The position numbers and the translations under genes were made by a program. A stretch of DNA of 5,604 nucleotides, taken from NCBI GenBank assembly GCA_013697265.1, contig JACCXE010000392.1, positions 1-5,604 on the forward strand. Reading direction: 5' to 3'. Shown here in pieces: positions 1 through 5,604 of the stretch; the stretch's first letter is position 1, and each line of letters begins with the position of its first letter. The notes under the pieces are model-generated. The model was not told the DNA's origin and ran no database searches. It was given only the letters and a program-made list of their open reading frames with translations. This DNA comes from Actinomycetota bacterium (GTDB lineage Bacteria; Actinomycetota; Acidimicrobiia; Acidimicrobiales; JACCXE01).

Positions 1-302
1 ACTGCCGGTTTTTGCCCAACCCGCACTGGATCCCCGAGTTGCGCCCCCACACCGGCCTCGACGTCGACGTGCGCGACTACGTCCTCGGCCAACCCGCGGC
101 CAAAGAGTTCATCGCCAAGATCGACGACCTTCTCGACCTGTTGCTGCCCGCATACGTGGCCGAAGGCAAGGCCTATCTCACGATCGCGGTCGGCTGTACC
201 GGTGGCCGTCACCGCAGCGTCGCCATCGCCAACGCCCTCCACGAGCGCATCGAAGACCGGGGCTACCTGGCCAACATCGCGCACAGAGACGTGCAGAAGT
301 GA
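1..302 (+). CDS. rapZ: RapZ/YvcJ family nucleotide-binding protein, C-terminal part
   Basis: Partial gene: the reading frame is open from the left edge (first full codon at base 3) to a TGA at 300-302, so about 99 C-terminal residues are visible. They contain the RapZ C-terminal hallmarks: RFLPNPHW near the edge, ELRPHTGLD, and GCTGGRHRSVAIA at bases 192-230, ending in an HRD tail. The N-terminal P-loop NTPase domain lies outside the window. The family binds nucleotides. In E. coli RapZ senses glucosamine-6-phosphate and controls GlmS synthesis through small RNAs, while the role in Gram-positive bacteria is less clear. A TTG at base 12 could be mistaken for a start, but the conserved family sequence continues upstream of it, so it is internal. 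The stop overlaps the yvcK start by four bases (GTGA), which implies co-transcription and coupled translation. Identification is firm; the exact function in this organism is inferred. Confidence 0.93.
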   Translation, partial: CRFLPNPHWIPELRPHTGLDVDVRDYVLGQPAAKEFIAKIDDLLDLLLPAYVAEGKAYLTIAVGCTGGRHRSVAIANALHERIEDRGYLANIAHRDVQK

Positions 303-1192
303 CGCCCACAGTGCCTACTCCCGGCGGGCCGAAGGTGGTCGCCCTCGGTGGGGGACACGGCCTGGCCACCACCCTTCGCGCCGTCCGCGCCTATGCGGGA
401 CACATCACCGCCGTGGTCAGCGTGGCCGACGACGGCGGCAGTTCCGGCCGCCTGCGCAAGGCCTTCGGTATCCCGGCGCCCGGCGATCTGCGCCGCTGCT
501 TCGGCGCTCTGGCCGACGACGAGTCGCTGCTGGCCCAGGCCTTCGAACACCGCTTCGACAGCGGCGAGCTCGACGGCCACCCCGTCGGCAACCTCCTCAT
601 CGCCGGGCTCACCGCGGCCAGCGGAGACTTCGTGGCCGCGCTGGCCGAGACCGGTCGCCTGCTCCAAGCGTGCGGTGACGTGCTGCCTGCCACCGCCGAC
701 CCGGTGGTGTTGCTGGCCGACATCGCAACCGGCAACACGATCACCGGGCAGGTCGAGGTCGACCAAACCCAGGACATCGAGCGCATCCGCCTCGAACCTC
801 CGGCCCCTCCGACGCCGCCGTCCGTGCTCGAGGCGATCGCCGCGGCCGATCAAATCGTCATCGGCCCCGGCTCCCTCCACACCAGCCTGCTGGCGGTGCT
901 CGCCGTGCCCGACGTCAACGCCGCGCTGCGACAGGCCACCGCGGAAACGGTCTTCGTCGCCAACCTTCGGGCCGTGCGTAGCACCATGGGCTGGGACCTC
1001 GGTCGCCACCTCGCCGCTCTCGCCGCGCACGAGATCCACCCCCAAACCGTTCTCGTCGACGAGAACACACCGTTGGCCCACGGGGAGGTTGCGGGATCGA
1101 GCCGCGTCGTGCGCCGCCCGATAGCCCGTTTCGACGTGCCCGCGCACGACCCCGTCCAGTTGGCGAAAGCCCTCGCTGATCTGGTCGGATAG
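299..1192 (+). CDS. yvcK: YvcK/CofD-like gluconeogenesis and envelope factor
   Basis: A 297-residue cytoplasmic protein of the YvcK (CofD-like) family, slightly shorter than the usual 310-330. Visible motifs in order: GGGHGLATTLRAVR (17-30), SVADDGGSSGRLR (41-53), PGDLRRCF (61-68), GHPVGNLLIAGL (93-104), DIATGNTITGQVEVD (141-155), IGPGSLHTSLL (188-198) and a terminal HDPVQLAKAL (283-292). The glycine-rich loop and DDGGSSG segment form the nucleotide-sugar binding fold. B. subtilis YvcK binds UDP-sugars and is needed for growth on gluconeogenic carbon sources and for normal cell shape; a role here at the head of a glycolytic cluster is inferred. The GTG at 299 overlaps the rapZ stop. A second in-frame GTG at 311 is possible but would lose the coupling. 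The usual TQPGET-like segment after the NL of the late domain (221-233) is replaced by AVRSTMGWD. No whiA follows, although that gene is the normal neighbour. Confidence 0.92.
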   Translation: MTPTVPTPGGPKVVALGGGHGLATTLRAVRAYAGHITAVVSVADDGGSSGRLRKAFGIPAPGDLRRCFGALADDESLLAQAFEHRFDSGELDGHPVGNLLIAGLTAASGDFVAALAETGRLLQACGDVLPATADPVVLLADIATGNTITGQVEVDQTQDIERIRLEPPAPPTPPSVLEAIAAADQIVIGPGSLHTSLLAVLAVPDVNAALRQATAETVFVANLRAVRSTMGWDLGRHLAALAAHEIHPQTVLVDENTPLAHGEVAGSSRVVRRPIARFDVPAHDPVQLAKALADLVG

Positions 1193-1229
1193 AAACAGAT
1201 CGCTGAACAACCCCAAGGAGACCCCAGAA
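1193..1229 (+). promoter_or_regulatory. yvcK-gap spacer with strong ribosome binding site
   Basis: This 37-base spacer is the longest non-coding stretch in the window. It contains AAGGAG at 1215-1220, nine bases before the gap ATG, a near-perfect Shine-Dalgarno match. It is the best one in the window and fits a highly expressed GAPDH. I see no convincing -35/-10 pair and no hairpin terminator, so a separate gap promoter, if present, would have to lie within the end of yvcK. Confidence 0.8.
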
Positions 1230-2246
1230 ATGGCCATTCGCGTCGGTATCAACGGCTTCGGCCGGATCGGCCGCAACTACATTCGGGCCGCCCTCAGGTC
1301 GAACGCCGGCGTTGAAGTCGTCGCGGTGAACGACCTCTTCCCGGCGGCCACCAACGCCCATCTCCTGAAGTACGACAGCACCCACGGCCAGCTGGGGCTG
1401 TCCGTTGAGTCGAGCGATGACTCCATCACCGTCAACGGCACGAAGATCGCTGCATTCGCCGAGCGCGACCCGAAGGCGCTGCCGTGGAGCGACCTCGGCG
1501 TAGACGTCGTGATCGAGTCAACGGGCTTCTTCACCGACCGCGACAAGGCATCGGCGCACCTCGACGCCGGCGCACCGCGCGTGATCATCAGCGCACCAGC
1601 GACCGGAGCCGATGCGACATTCGTGATCGGTGTGAACGACGACACGTTCGACCCCGCTGCACACACCATCGTGTCGAACGCGAGCTGCACCACGAACTGT
1701 TTCGTGCCGATGATCAAAGTGCTCGACGACGCCTTCGGCATCGAAAAGGGCCTGATGACCACGGTCCACGCGTACACGAACGATCAGAACCTGCTCGACC
1801 TGACCCGTGCCGACGGCAACCTGCGTCGGGCCCGGGCCGCGGCGGTCAACATTGTGCCGAGCACCACCGGTGCTGCCCGCGCCACGAGCCTGGTGCTCGA
1901 GTCGATGAAAGGAAAGCTCGACGGCACTTCGCTGCGGGTGCCAGTGCCCGACGGTTCAATCACCGACTTCACAGGCGTGCTCAACGCCGAGCCGTCGGTC
2001 GACGAGGTCAACGCCGCATTCAAGGCGGCCGCCGAAACTGGCCCTTTGAGCAACGTGCTCGTTTACACCGAGGACGAACTCGTCAGCTCCGACATCGTCG
2101 GCTCGCCGGCCAGTTGCACCTTCGACAGCAAGCTGACCATGGTTCTCGGCAACATGGTCAAGATTCTCGGTTGGTACGACAACGAATGGGGCTACTCGAA
2201 CCGACTGGTCGACCTCTCCCTCATCGTCGGCGCCGCAAACAAGTAG
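1230..2246 (+). CDS. gap: Type I glyceraldehyde-3-phosphate dehydrogenase
   Basis: Cytoplasmic enzyme of 338 residues, the normal family length, that interconverts glyceraldehyde-3-phosphate and 1,3-bisphosphoglycerate with NAD and phosphate. Visible features: the Rossmann motif GFGRIG (9-14); the ND pair (34-35), whose Asp favours NAD over NADP; the active-site SNASCTTNC (149-157) with catalytic Cys153; His180 in TTVHAYTNDQN; the phosphate-binding RVPVPDGSITDF region from Arg236; and the C-terminal NEWGYS (318-323). The ATG is fixed by AAGGAG nine bases upstream and by the family N-terminus (MAIRVGINGFGRIG). The segment after LLDL reads TRADGNLRRAR where many family members have a Pro at the first position and are about two residues shorter. 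The ending TAG shares its G with the GTG start of pgk. Retention of the ND Asp suggests an NAD-dependent glycolytic enzyme rather than a GapB type, but cofactor preference is inferred. Confidence 0.97.
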   Translation: MAIRVGINGFGRIGRNYIRAALRSNAGVEVVAVNDLFPAATNAHLLKYDSTHGQLGLSVESSDDSITVNGTKIAAFAERDPKALPWSDLGVDVVIESTGFFTDRDKASAHLDAGAPRVIISAPATGADATFVIGVNDDTFDPAAHTIVSNASCTTNCFVPMIKVLDDAFGIEKGLMTTVHAYTNDQNLLDLTRADGNLRRARAAAVNIVPSTTGAARATSLVLESMKGKLDGTSLRVPVPDGSITDFTGVLNAEPSVDEVNAAFKAAAETGPLSNVLVYTEDELVSSDIVGSPASCTFDSKLTMVLGNMVKILGWYDNEWGYSNRLVDLSLIVGAANK

Positions 2247-2248
2247 TG
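2244..2248 (+). promoter_or_regulatory. TAGTG stop-start overlap coupling gap to pgk
   Basis: The gap stop codon TAG (2244-2246) and the pgk start codon GTG (2246-2248) share one base. No purine-rich Shine-Dalgarno sequence is visible in the preceding 25 bases, so pgk translation most likely depends on ribosomes that finish gap and reinitiate. This overlap is also the main reason for choosing GTG 2246 as the pgk start, since the pgk frame stays open far upstream inside gap. Confidence 0.7.
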
Positions 2249-3358
2249 AACCCGGGTGACGGGGTTCCCGTTCTCGAGGACCTCGGCGACGTCCACGGCA
2301 AGCGCGTGCTGGTCCGGTGCGACTTCAACGTGCCCGTCCAAGACGGCGTGATCACCGACGACCTCCGCATCCGCGCCGCGCTGCCCACGATCAACTGGTT
2401 GACAGAACGGGGCGCCCGCGTCGCGACGTGCTCGCACTTCGGCCGGCCCAAGGGCACACCCGACCCCAAGTACACCCTCGACCCCGTCCGCAAGCGGCTC
2501 GCCGAATTGGCACCCGGGGTCGCGCTGCTTGAGAACCTGCGGTTCGATGCCGGGGAAGAGGCCAACGACGCCGCGTTCGTCCAGAAGCTGATCGACGGCG
2601 TGGACATGTACGTCAACGACGCGTTCGGCGCGTCGCACCGCGCGCACGCGTCGATCGTGGGCCCGCCCCAGTTCGTGCCCAGCGCGGCCGGGCGGCTGCT
2701 CGCGAGGGAAGTCGACGTCCTCGGCCAGATGCTGAGCAGCCCGGCCAAGCCGTTCGTGGCCATCCTCGGGGGCTCGAAGGTGAGCGACAAGCTCGGTGTC
2801 ATCAACGCCCTGCTCGACAAGGTCGACCGGCTGCTCATCGGCGGCGGCATGTGCTTCACGTTCCTCGCAGCGCAAGGCCACGACGTCGGCGACTCGCTAC
2901 TGCAGGAGGATCAGGTCGACATCTGCAAGGAACTGCTGAGCCGCACGACCAAGATCGATTTGCCCGAAGACGTCGTGGCCCTCGGTCCCAACGGTGAAGT
3001 GCAGACCGGGGGAGTGAACCTGCCCAAGGGTTGGAAGGGCCTCGACATCGGGCCGTACAGCGCGGCGATCTTCAGCGACGTGATTGCGACCGCCCGCACT
3101 GTGTTGTGGAACGGGCCGATGGGCGTGTTCGAAGACCCACGGTTCGAAGCCGGCACCCACGCCGTTGCCCAGGCCTGCGCCGACGCCGACCGGGCCTTCA
3201 CGGTGATCGGCGGCGGCGACAGCGCGGCGGCTGTCGCCCAGTTCAAACTCGACAACTACATCGATCACATCTCTACCGGCGGCGGCGCGTCGCTCGAACT
3301 CATCGAGCAGGGCGACCTGCCCGGCCTCGCCGCTCTACGCAACGGAGTGAAGGCGTAA
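2246..3358 (+). CDS. pgk: Phosphoglycerate kinase (short N-terminal domain)
   Basis: Cytoplasmic enzyme of 370 residues that transfers phosphate between 1,3-bisphosphoglycerate and ADP, the step directly after GAPDH. Substrate-binding motifs of the N domain are present: RCDFNVP (24-30), SHFGRPKG (63-70), ENLRF with Arg99, and AFGASHRAHAS (126-136) with Arg132. The nucleotide domain shows GGSKVSDK (175-182), NGPMGVFE (289-296), GGGDSAAA (322-329) and STGGGASLE (343-351). The frame is open upstream into gap, but that part is GAPDH out of frame. GTG 2246 overlaps the gap stop and places the family start (LEDL..V.GKRVLVR) correctly. The protein is shorter than the usual 385-400 residues, mainly because RLAEL (84-88) runs into VALLENLRF (92-100) with about 20 residues missing. 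All catalytic motifs are intact, so I read it as functional. The stop TAA overlaps the tpiA ATG by one base. Confidence 0.96.
   Translation: MNPGDGVPVLEDLGDVHGKRVLVRCDFNVPVQDGVITDDLRIRAALPTINWLTERGARVATCSHFGRPKGTPDPKYTLDPVRKRLAELAPGVALLENLRFDAGEEANDAAFVQKLIDGVDMYVNDAFGASHRAHASIVGPPQFVPSAAGRLLAREVDVLGQMLSSPAKPFVAILGGSKVSDKLGVINALLDKVDRLLIGGGMCFTFLAAQGHDVGDSLLQEDQVDICKELLSRTTKIDLPEDVVALGPNGEVQTGGVNLPKGWKGLDIGPYSAAIFSDVIATARTVLWNGPMGVFEDPRFEAGTHAVAQACADADRAFTVIGGGDSAAAVAQFKLDNYIDHISTGGGASLELIEQGDLPGLAALRNGVKA
3344..3347 (+). promoter_or_regulatory. Ribosome binding site of tpiA inside pgk
   Basis: GGAG lies ten bases before the tpiA ATG at 3358, within the last codons of pgk, and a second purine run (GAAGG, 3349-3353) lies closer. 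With the TAATG overlap, this gives tpiA both coupling to pgk and a site of its own, unlike pgk. Confidence 0.55.
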
Positions 3359-4125
3359 TGGCTAAGCGCACGCCGCTGATCAGCGGCAACTGGAAGATGC
3401 ACCACGATCACCTCGAAGCGATCCGGGTGATGCAGAAGCTCAACTTTCGCCTGCCGCTCGACGCGTACAAGACCGTCGACGTGTCCGTGCACCCGCCCTT
3501 CACCGACCTGCGGGCCCTCCAGACGCTCATCGACGTCGACGAGATGTCGATCATTCTCGGCGCCCAGCACTGTCATTGGGAAGACAAGGGCGCGTTCACC
3601 GGCGAAGTCAGCCCCGCGTTTTTGAAAAAGCTCAACGTCAGCCTCGTGATCGCCGGTCACTCCGAGCGCCGCGAGCTGTTCCACGAGACCGATGAGATGG
3701 TCAACAAGAAGGTGCTGGCCATCCTCAAACACGAGATGACGCCGATCCTGTGCTGCGGTGAAACCCTCGACGAGCGCGAGGCCAACGAGGCCGACGCCAA
3801 GGTCCAAGCCCAGGTCACAGCGGGCCTCAACGGTGTTGCGCCGGGCGACGTCGCCCGCCTCGTAATCGCCTACGAACCAATCTGGGCCATCGGAACGGGC
3901 CGCACCGCGACCGCCGCCGACGCGCAAGCCATGTGCAAGATCGTGCGCGATACGGTCAAGAACGTCGGGGGCAGCGACGCCGCAGCCGGCGTGCGCGTGC
4001 AGTACGGCGGCTCGGTGAAGCCGGCGAACATCAAGGAACTCATGGAGATGCCTGATATCGACGGCGCTCTGGTCGGCGGCGCCAGCCTCGACCCCGATGA
4101 GTTCGCCGCCATAGTGACGTACTAA
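3358..4125 (+). CDS. tpiA: Triosephosphate isomerase
   Basis: Cytoplasmic TIM-barrel enzyme of 255 residues, the usual length, interconverting dihydroxyacetone phosphate and glyceraldehyde-3-phosphate and so supplying the GAPDH encoded two genes upstream. All catalytic residues are visible: Asn11 and Lys13 in SGNWKM, His101 in AGHSERR, and Glu173 in AYEPIWAIGTG, which runs into the flexible loop that closes over the substrate. The phosphate-binding YGGSVKPAN (216-224) and DGALVGGASL (235-244) are also intact. The ATG overlaps the pgk stop by one base (TAATG), has GGAG ten bases upstream, and matches the family N-terminus, so the start is secure. The gene ends in TAA 11 bases before the proposed secG start. 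The variant SGNWKMHHDHLEAI, with His after the Met where many family members have Asn, is the only small oddity and is unlikely to matter for catalysis. Confidence 0.97.
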   Translation: MAKRTPLISGNWKMHHDHLEAIRVMQKLNFRLPLDAYKTVDVSVHPPFTDLRALQTLIDVDEMSIILGAQHCHWEDKGAFTGEVSPAFLKKLNVSLVIAGHSERRELFHETDEMVNKKVLAILKHEMTPILCCGETLDEREANEADAKVQAQVTAGLNGVAPGDVARLVIAYEPIWAIGTGRTATAADAQAMCKIVRDTVKNVGGSDAAAGVRVQYGGSVKPANIKELMEMPDIDGALVGGASLDPDEFAAIVTY

Positions 4126-4136
4126 TCTGACCCGCC

Positions 4137-4391
4137 GTGATTACGGGTCTGCTCGCCGTCAACATGATTACCGCCAGCATCGTGGTGCTGCATGTGATCG
4201 TTTCCTTCGCCCTCATCGTTCTCGTGCTGCTCCATAGCGGCCGGGGCGGCGGTCTATCGGACATGTTCGGCGGCATGGGCTCGGTTGCAGCCGGATCCAC
4301 CGTCGTCGAGCGCAACCTCGACCGCATCACCATCGGCGCAGCGATCCTCTTCGGCTTCACCACGCTGATCCTCGCCTTGCGCATGCAATAA
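4137..4391 (+). CDS. secG: Preprotein translocase subunit SecG
   Basis: Small inner-membrane protein of 84 residues, the normal SecG size, that assists the SecYE channel in protein export. It has two hydrophobic segments, about 11-33 and 64-82. Between them is the cytoplasmic loop with the SecG signature LHSGRGGGLSDMFGG (32-46) and then VVERNLDRIT (56-65). The GTG at 4137 lies 11 bases after the tpiA stop. An in-frame ATG at 4164 (residue 10) would give a 75-residue protein that still holds both membrane segments. Neither start has a clear Shine-Dalgarno sequence, so the start is uncertain by nine residues. Position after tpiA is the common actinobacterial arrangement and probably reflects a shared transcript rather than a metabolic link. 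Confidence 0.93.
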   Translation: MITGLLAVNMITASIVVLHVIVSFALIVLVLLHSGRGGGLSDMFGGMGSVAAGSTVVERNLDRITIGAAILFGFTTLILALRMQ

Positions 4392-4398
4392 CGGCGCT

Positions 4399-4455
4399 GT
4401 GAAACGCGCCGGGCTGGGCGCGCTCCTCGCGCTAACCATCTTCCTCGCCGCCTGT
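4399..4455 (+). other. Lipoprotein signal peptide and lipobox
   Basis: Residues 1-18 form a short type II signal peptide: a basic start (Lys2, Arg3), the hydrophobic core LGALLALTIF, and a lipobox LAAC. Cys19 (codon 4453-4455) would be lipid-modified and become the first residue of the mature protein. This supports GTG 4399 as the real start despite the lack of a clear ribosome binding site. Confidence 0.85.
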
Positions 4456-5604
4456 ACCAACGGCCGCGGCAACTCCCCGCCGAAGTCGGCGCCGTCGGCC
4501 CCCGCTGCGGTGCGCGACACCGTGCGGGTCGGCGTCTTCATGGCTCCCGACCCGACCGCTTCCACCTACGGCGCGGCAGCGACCCGCTCGCTCATCTACC
4601 CGCAGCTGTTCCGGGCCACGCCGGCCGGGCGATGGACCGCCGGCGTGGTTGCCCCCGGTTCCGACCGCACCGCGCCCGACGCGCAGTCGGCCCGGTTCCG
4701 GTTGCGGGCGAACGCGCGATGGTCCGACGGCACGCCGATTAGCGCCGCCGACCTGCGCCGCACCGCCGATAGCCGGTTTGTGAAAGCGGTCGACGACGCG
4801 ACCACGCGGGGCACCATCGTCGTGCACTTCACCCAGGCGCTGCCTGGGTGGCGTCGGCTCTGGTCGGGGCTCGACACGATCGCGCCGCCCAACGCCGGCG
4901 TCTTCGGCGGGCCCTACACCCTGGCCGGTCAAACCCCCGGCCTTGAAGCCGTGCTCACCCGCAACGCCCGTTACTACGGGCCGCGGCCTGCTATCCGCGA
5001 GGTCCATCTGGTCTTCGCGCCCGACCCCGAGATAGCGGCGCGTCTCATGGATCGGGGCGAACTTGACGTGATCGCACCGCTGGCCTTCAGCGTGCGCACT
5101 GAACGGTTGCGCAAAATCAACGACGCTCAGGTGTTGCTCGGTTCTGCGTCACGCGGGGGATGGACCGCGGCGCTGGTGGCCAACCCGTCTCGTCTGTCGA
5201 AGGACCGGCGCGCCGCGGTGTTTGCGCTGGTAGACCGCAAACGGTTCACCGATGTGATCCTTCACGCCGAAGCGACTGCGGCGGGCCCGAGCACCGCGTC
5301 AGAAATCCGGGGCCCCCTCACCGGGGCCGTTCCGTCGATTTCAGCGCCGGTAGAAGAACCCCACCTGGCGCTATTGCTCCAGGCGATGCAGCGTCTCGCC
5401 CGCGACCGAGGGATCGCGCTCGAACTCCGTCAGACGGACTTCGACCAGGTGTTGCGCAGTTATGCGGCGAGCGATTTCGATGTCCTCGTCCGGATCCAAC
5501 CCACCACCCCTGAACGGTGCTGGGTGTGCGAGGCGGCATCGGTGAACCCCTCGCTTGCGGCGGCCGCCGATAGCGGCGACAACAAGGCCGTCGAGCAGCT
5601 CAAC
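4399..5604 (+). CDS. Family 5 extracellular solute-binding lipoprotein, partial
   Basis: The frame is open from GTG 4399 through 402 codons to the window edge with no stop, so the C-terminus is missing. The start is seven bases after the secG stop and is followed at once by a signal peptide: KR, a hydrophobic run, then the lipobox LAAC with Cys19. A low-complexity Pro/Ser/Ala linker (about 22-37) follows. The best family mark is FRLRANARWSDGTPISAADL (100-119), typical of oligopeptide/dipeptide-type binding proteins (SBP_bac_5). Further matches are GGPYTLAGQ (170-178), LTRNARYYGPRPAIREV (186-202) and RRAAVFALVDRKRF (270-283), in the family's usual order. It should be membrane-anchored outside the cell and bind a peptide or similar ligand for an ABC importer, but no permease or ATPase gene is in view and the ligand cannot be told. 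A CWVC pair sits at 374-377. The region after AADL looks about 30 residues shorter than usual. Family confidence is good; the transport role is inferred. Confidence 0.85.
   Translation, partial: MKRAGLGALLALTIFLAACTNGRGNSPPKSAPSAPAAVRDTVRVGVFMAPDPTASTYGAAATRSLIYPQLFRATPAGRWTAGVVAPGSDRTAPDAQSARFRLRANARWSDGTPISAADLRRTADSRFVKAVDDATTRGTIVVHFTQALPGWRRLWSGLDTIAPPNAGVFGGPYTLAGQTPGLEAVLTRNARYYGPRPAIREVHLVFAPDPEIAARLMDRGELDVIAPLAFSVRTERLRKINDAQVLLGSASRGGWTAALVANPSRLSKDRRAAVFALVDRKRFTDVILHAEATAAGPSTASEIRGPLTGAVPSISAPVEEPHLALLLQAMQRLARDRGIALELRQTDFDQVLRSYAASDFDVLVRIQPTTPERCWVCEAASVNPSLAAAADSGDNKAVEQLN

Noticed and set aside
12..14. TTG as the start of a small separate gene
   Set aside because: The conserved RapZ sequence (RFLPNPHW) spans this codon, so it is an internal Leu of a gene entering from the left.
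1160..1193. Possible promoter before gap (TTGGCG at 1160 with GATAGA at 1188)
   Set aside because: The gap of 22 bases between the two elements is too long for a standard promoter and both matches are weak.
263..1276. Long open frame of 337 codons on the minus strand opposite yvcK
   Set aside because: It covers a well-supported gene, gives an Arg/Gly-rich product with no recognisable motif, and is what high-GC codon bias produces on the opposite strand.
1484..2245. Plus-strand open frame running into pgk, suggesting a much longer PGK
   Set aside because: The upstream part is GAPDH read out of frame, rich in Arg and His with no domain. PGK similarity begins just after GTG 2246.
2192..2881. 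Minus-strand open frames opposite pgk
   Set aside because: They are shadows of pgk with no family features and no ribosome site or neighbour on that strand.
5160..5513. Plus-strand open frame of 117 codons inside the lipoprotein gene
   Set aside because: It is a different frame from the continuous 402-codon lipoprotein frame and encodes an Arg/Pro-rich sequence without motifs.
5563..5577. Small inverted repeat GCCGC-CGATA-GCGGC near the right edge
   Set aside because: Stem of only five pairs inside a coding frame, no U-rich tail, and such repeats are expected in GC-rich coding DNA.

Overview
The window is a gene-dense, all-plus-strand stretch of high-GC DNA. It carries the tail of a cell-envelope/carbon regulatory pair (rapZ, yvcK), a complete lower-glycolysis cluster (gap, pgk, tpiA), secG, and the start of a secreted solute-binding lipoprotein. 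The order rapZ-yvcK-(whiA)-gap-pgk-tpi-secG is typical of Actinobacteria. With the protein character (for example SecG with VVERNLDRIT, and a short PGK), it suggests an actinobacterium, perhaps Acidimicrobiia. That placement is inferred from remembered family patterns, not from a search.

Layout: 1-302 is the C-terminal end of RapZ. 299-1192 is YvcK, overlapping rapZ by 4 bases (GTGA). A 37-base spacer (1193-1229) carries a strong Shine-Dalgarno sequence but no whiA gene. 1230-2246 is GAPDH. 2246-3358 is phosphoglycerate kinase, overlapping gap by one base (TAGTG). 3358-4125 is triosephosphate isomerase, overlapping pgk by one base (TAATG). 4137-4391 is SecG. 4399 to the window end is a family 5 solute-binding lipoprotein that is cut by the window edge. 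No stretch over 40 bases lacks a gene, and I see no terminator, tRNA, mobile element, CRISPR array or long repeat.

The genes probably form one transcription unit, or two with a break before gap. TIM, GAPDH and PGK catalyse consecutive glycolytic/gluconeogenic steps, and their genes are spaced for translational coupling. RapZ and YvcK family proteins link amino-sugar or UDP-sugar status to envelope synthesis and carbon flux. SecG belongs to the Sec translocon, which would export the lipoprotein encoded next.

I do not see a new defence, mobile or biosynthetic system. The points worth a second look are the absence of whiA from its usual slot, a PGK with a shortened N-terminal domain, a divergent motif in YvcK, and the compact solute-binding protein packed against secG.
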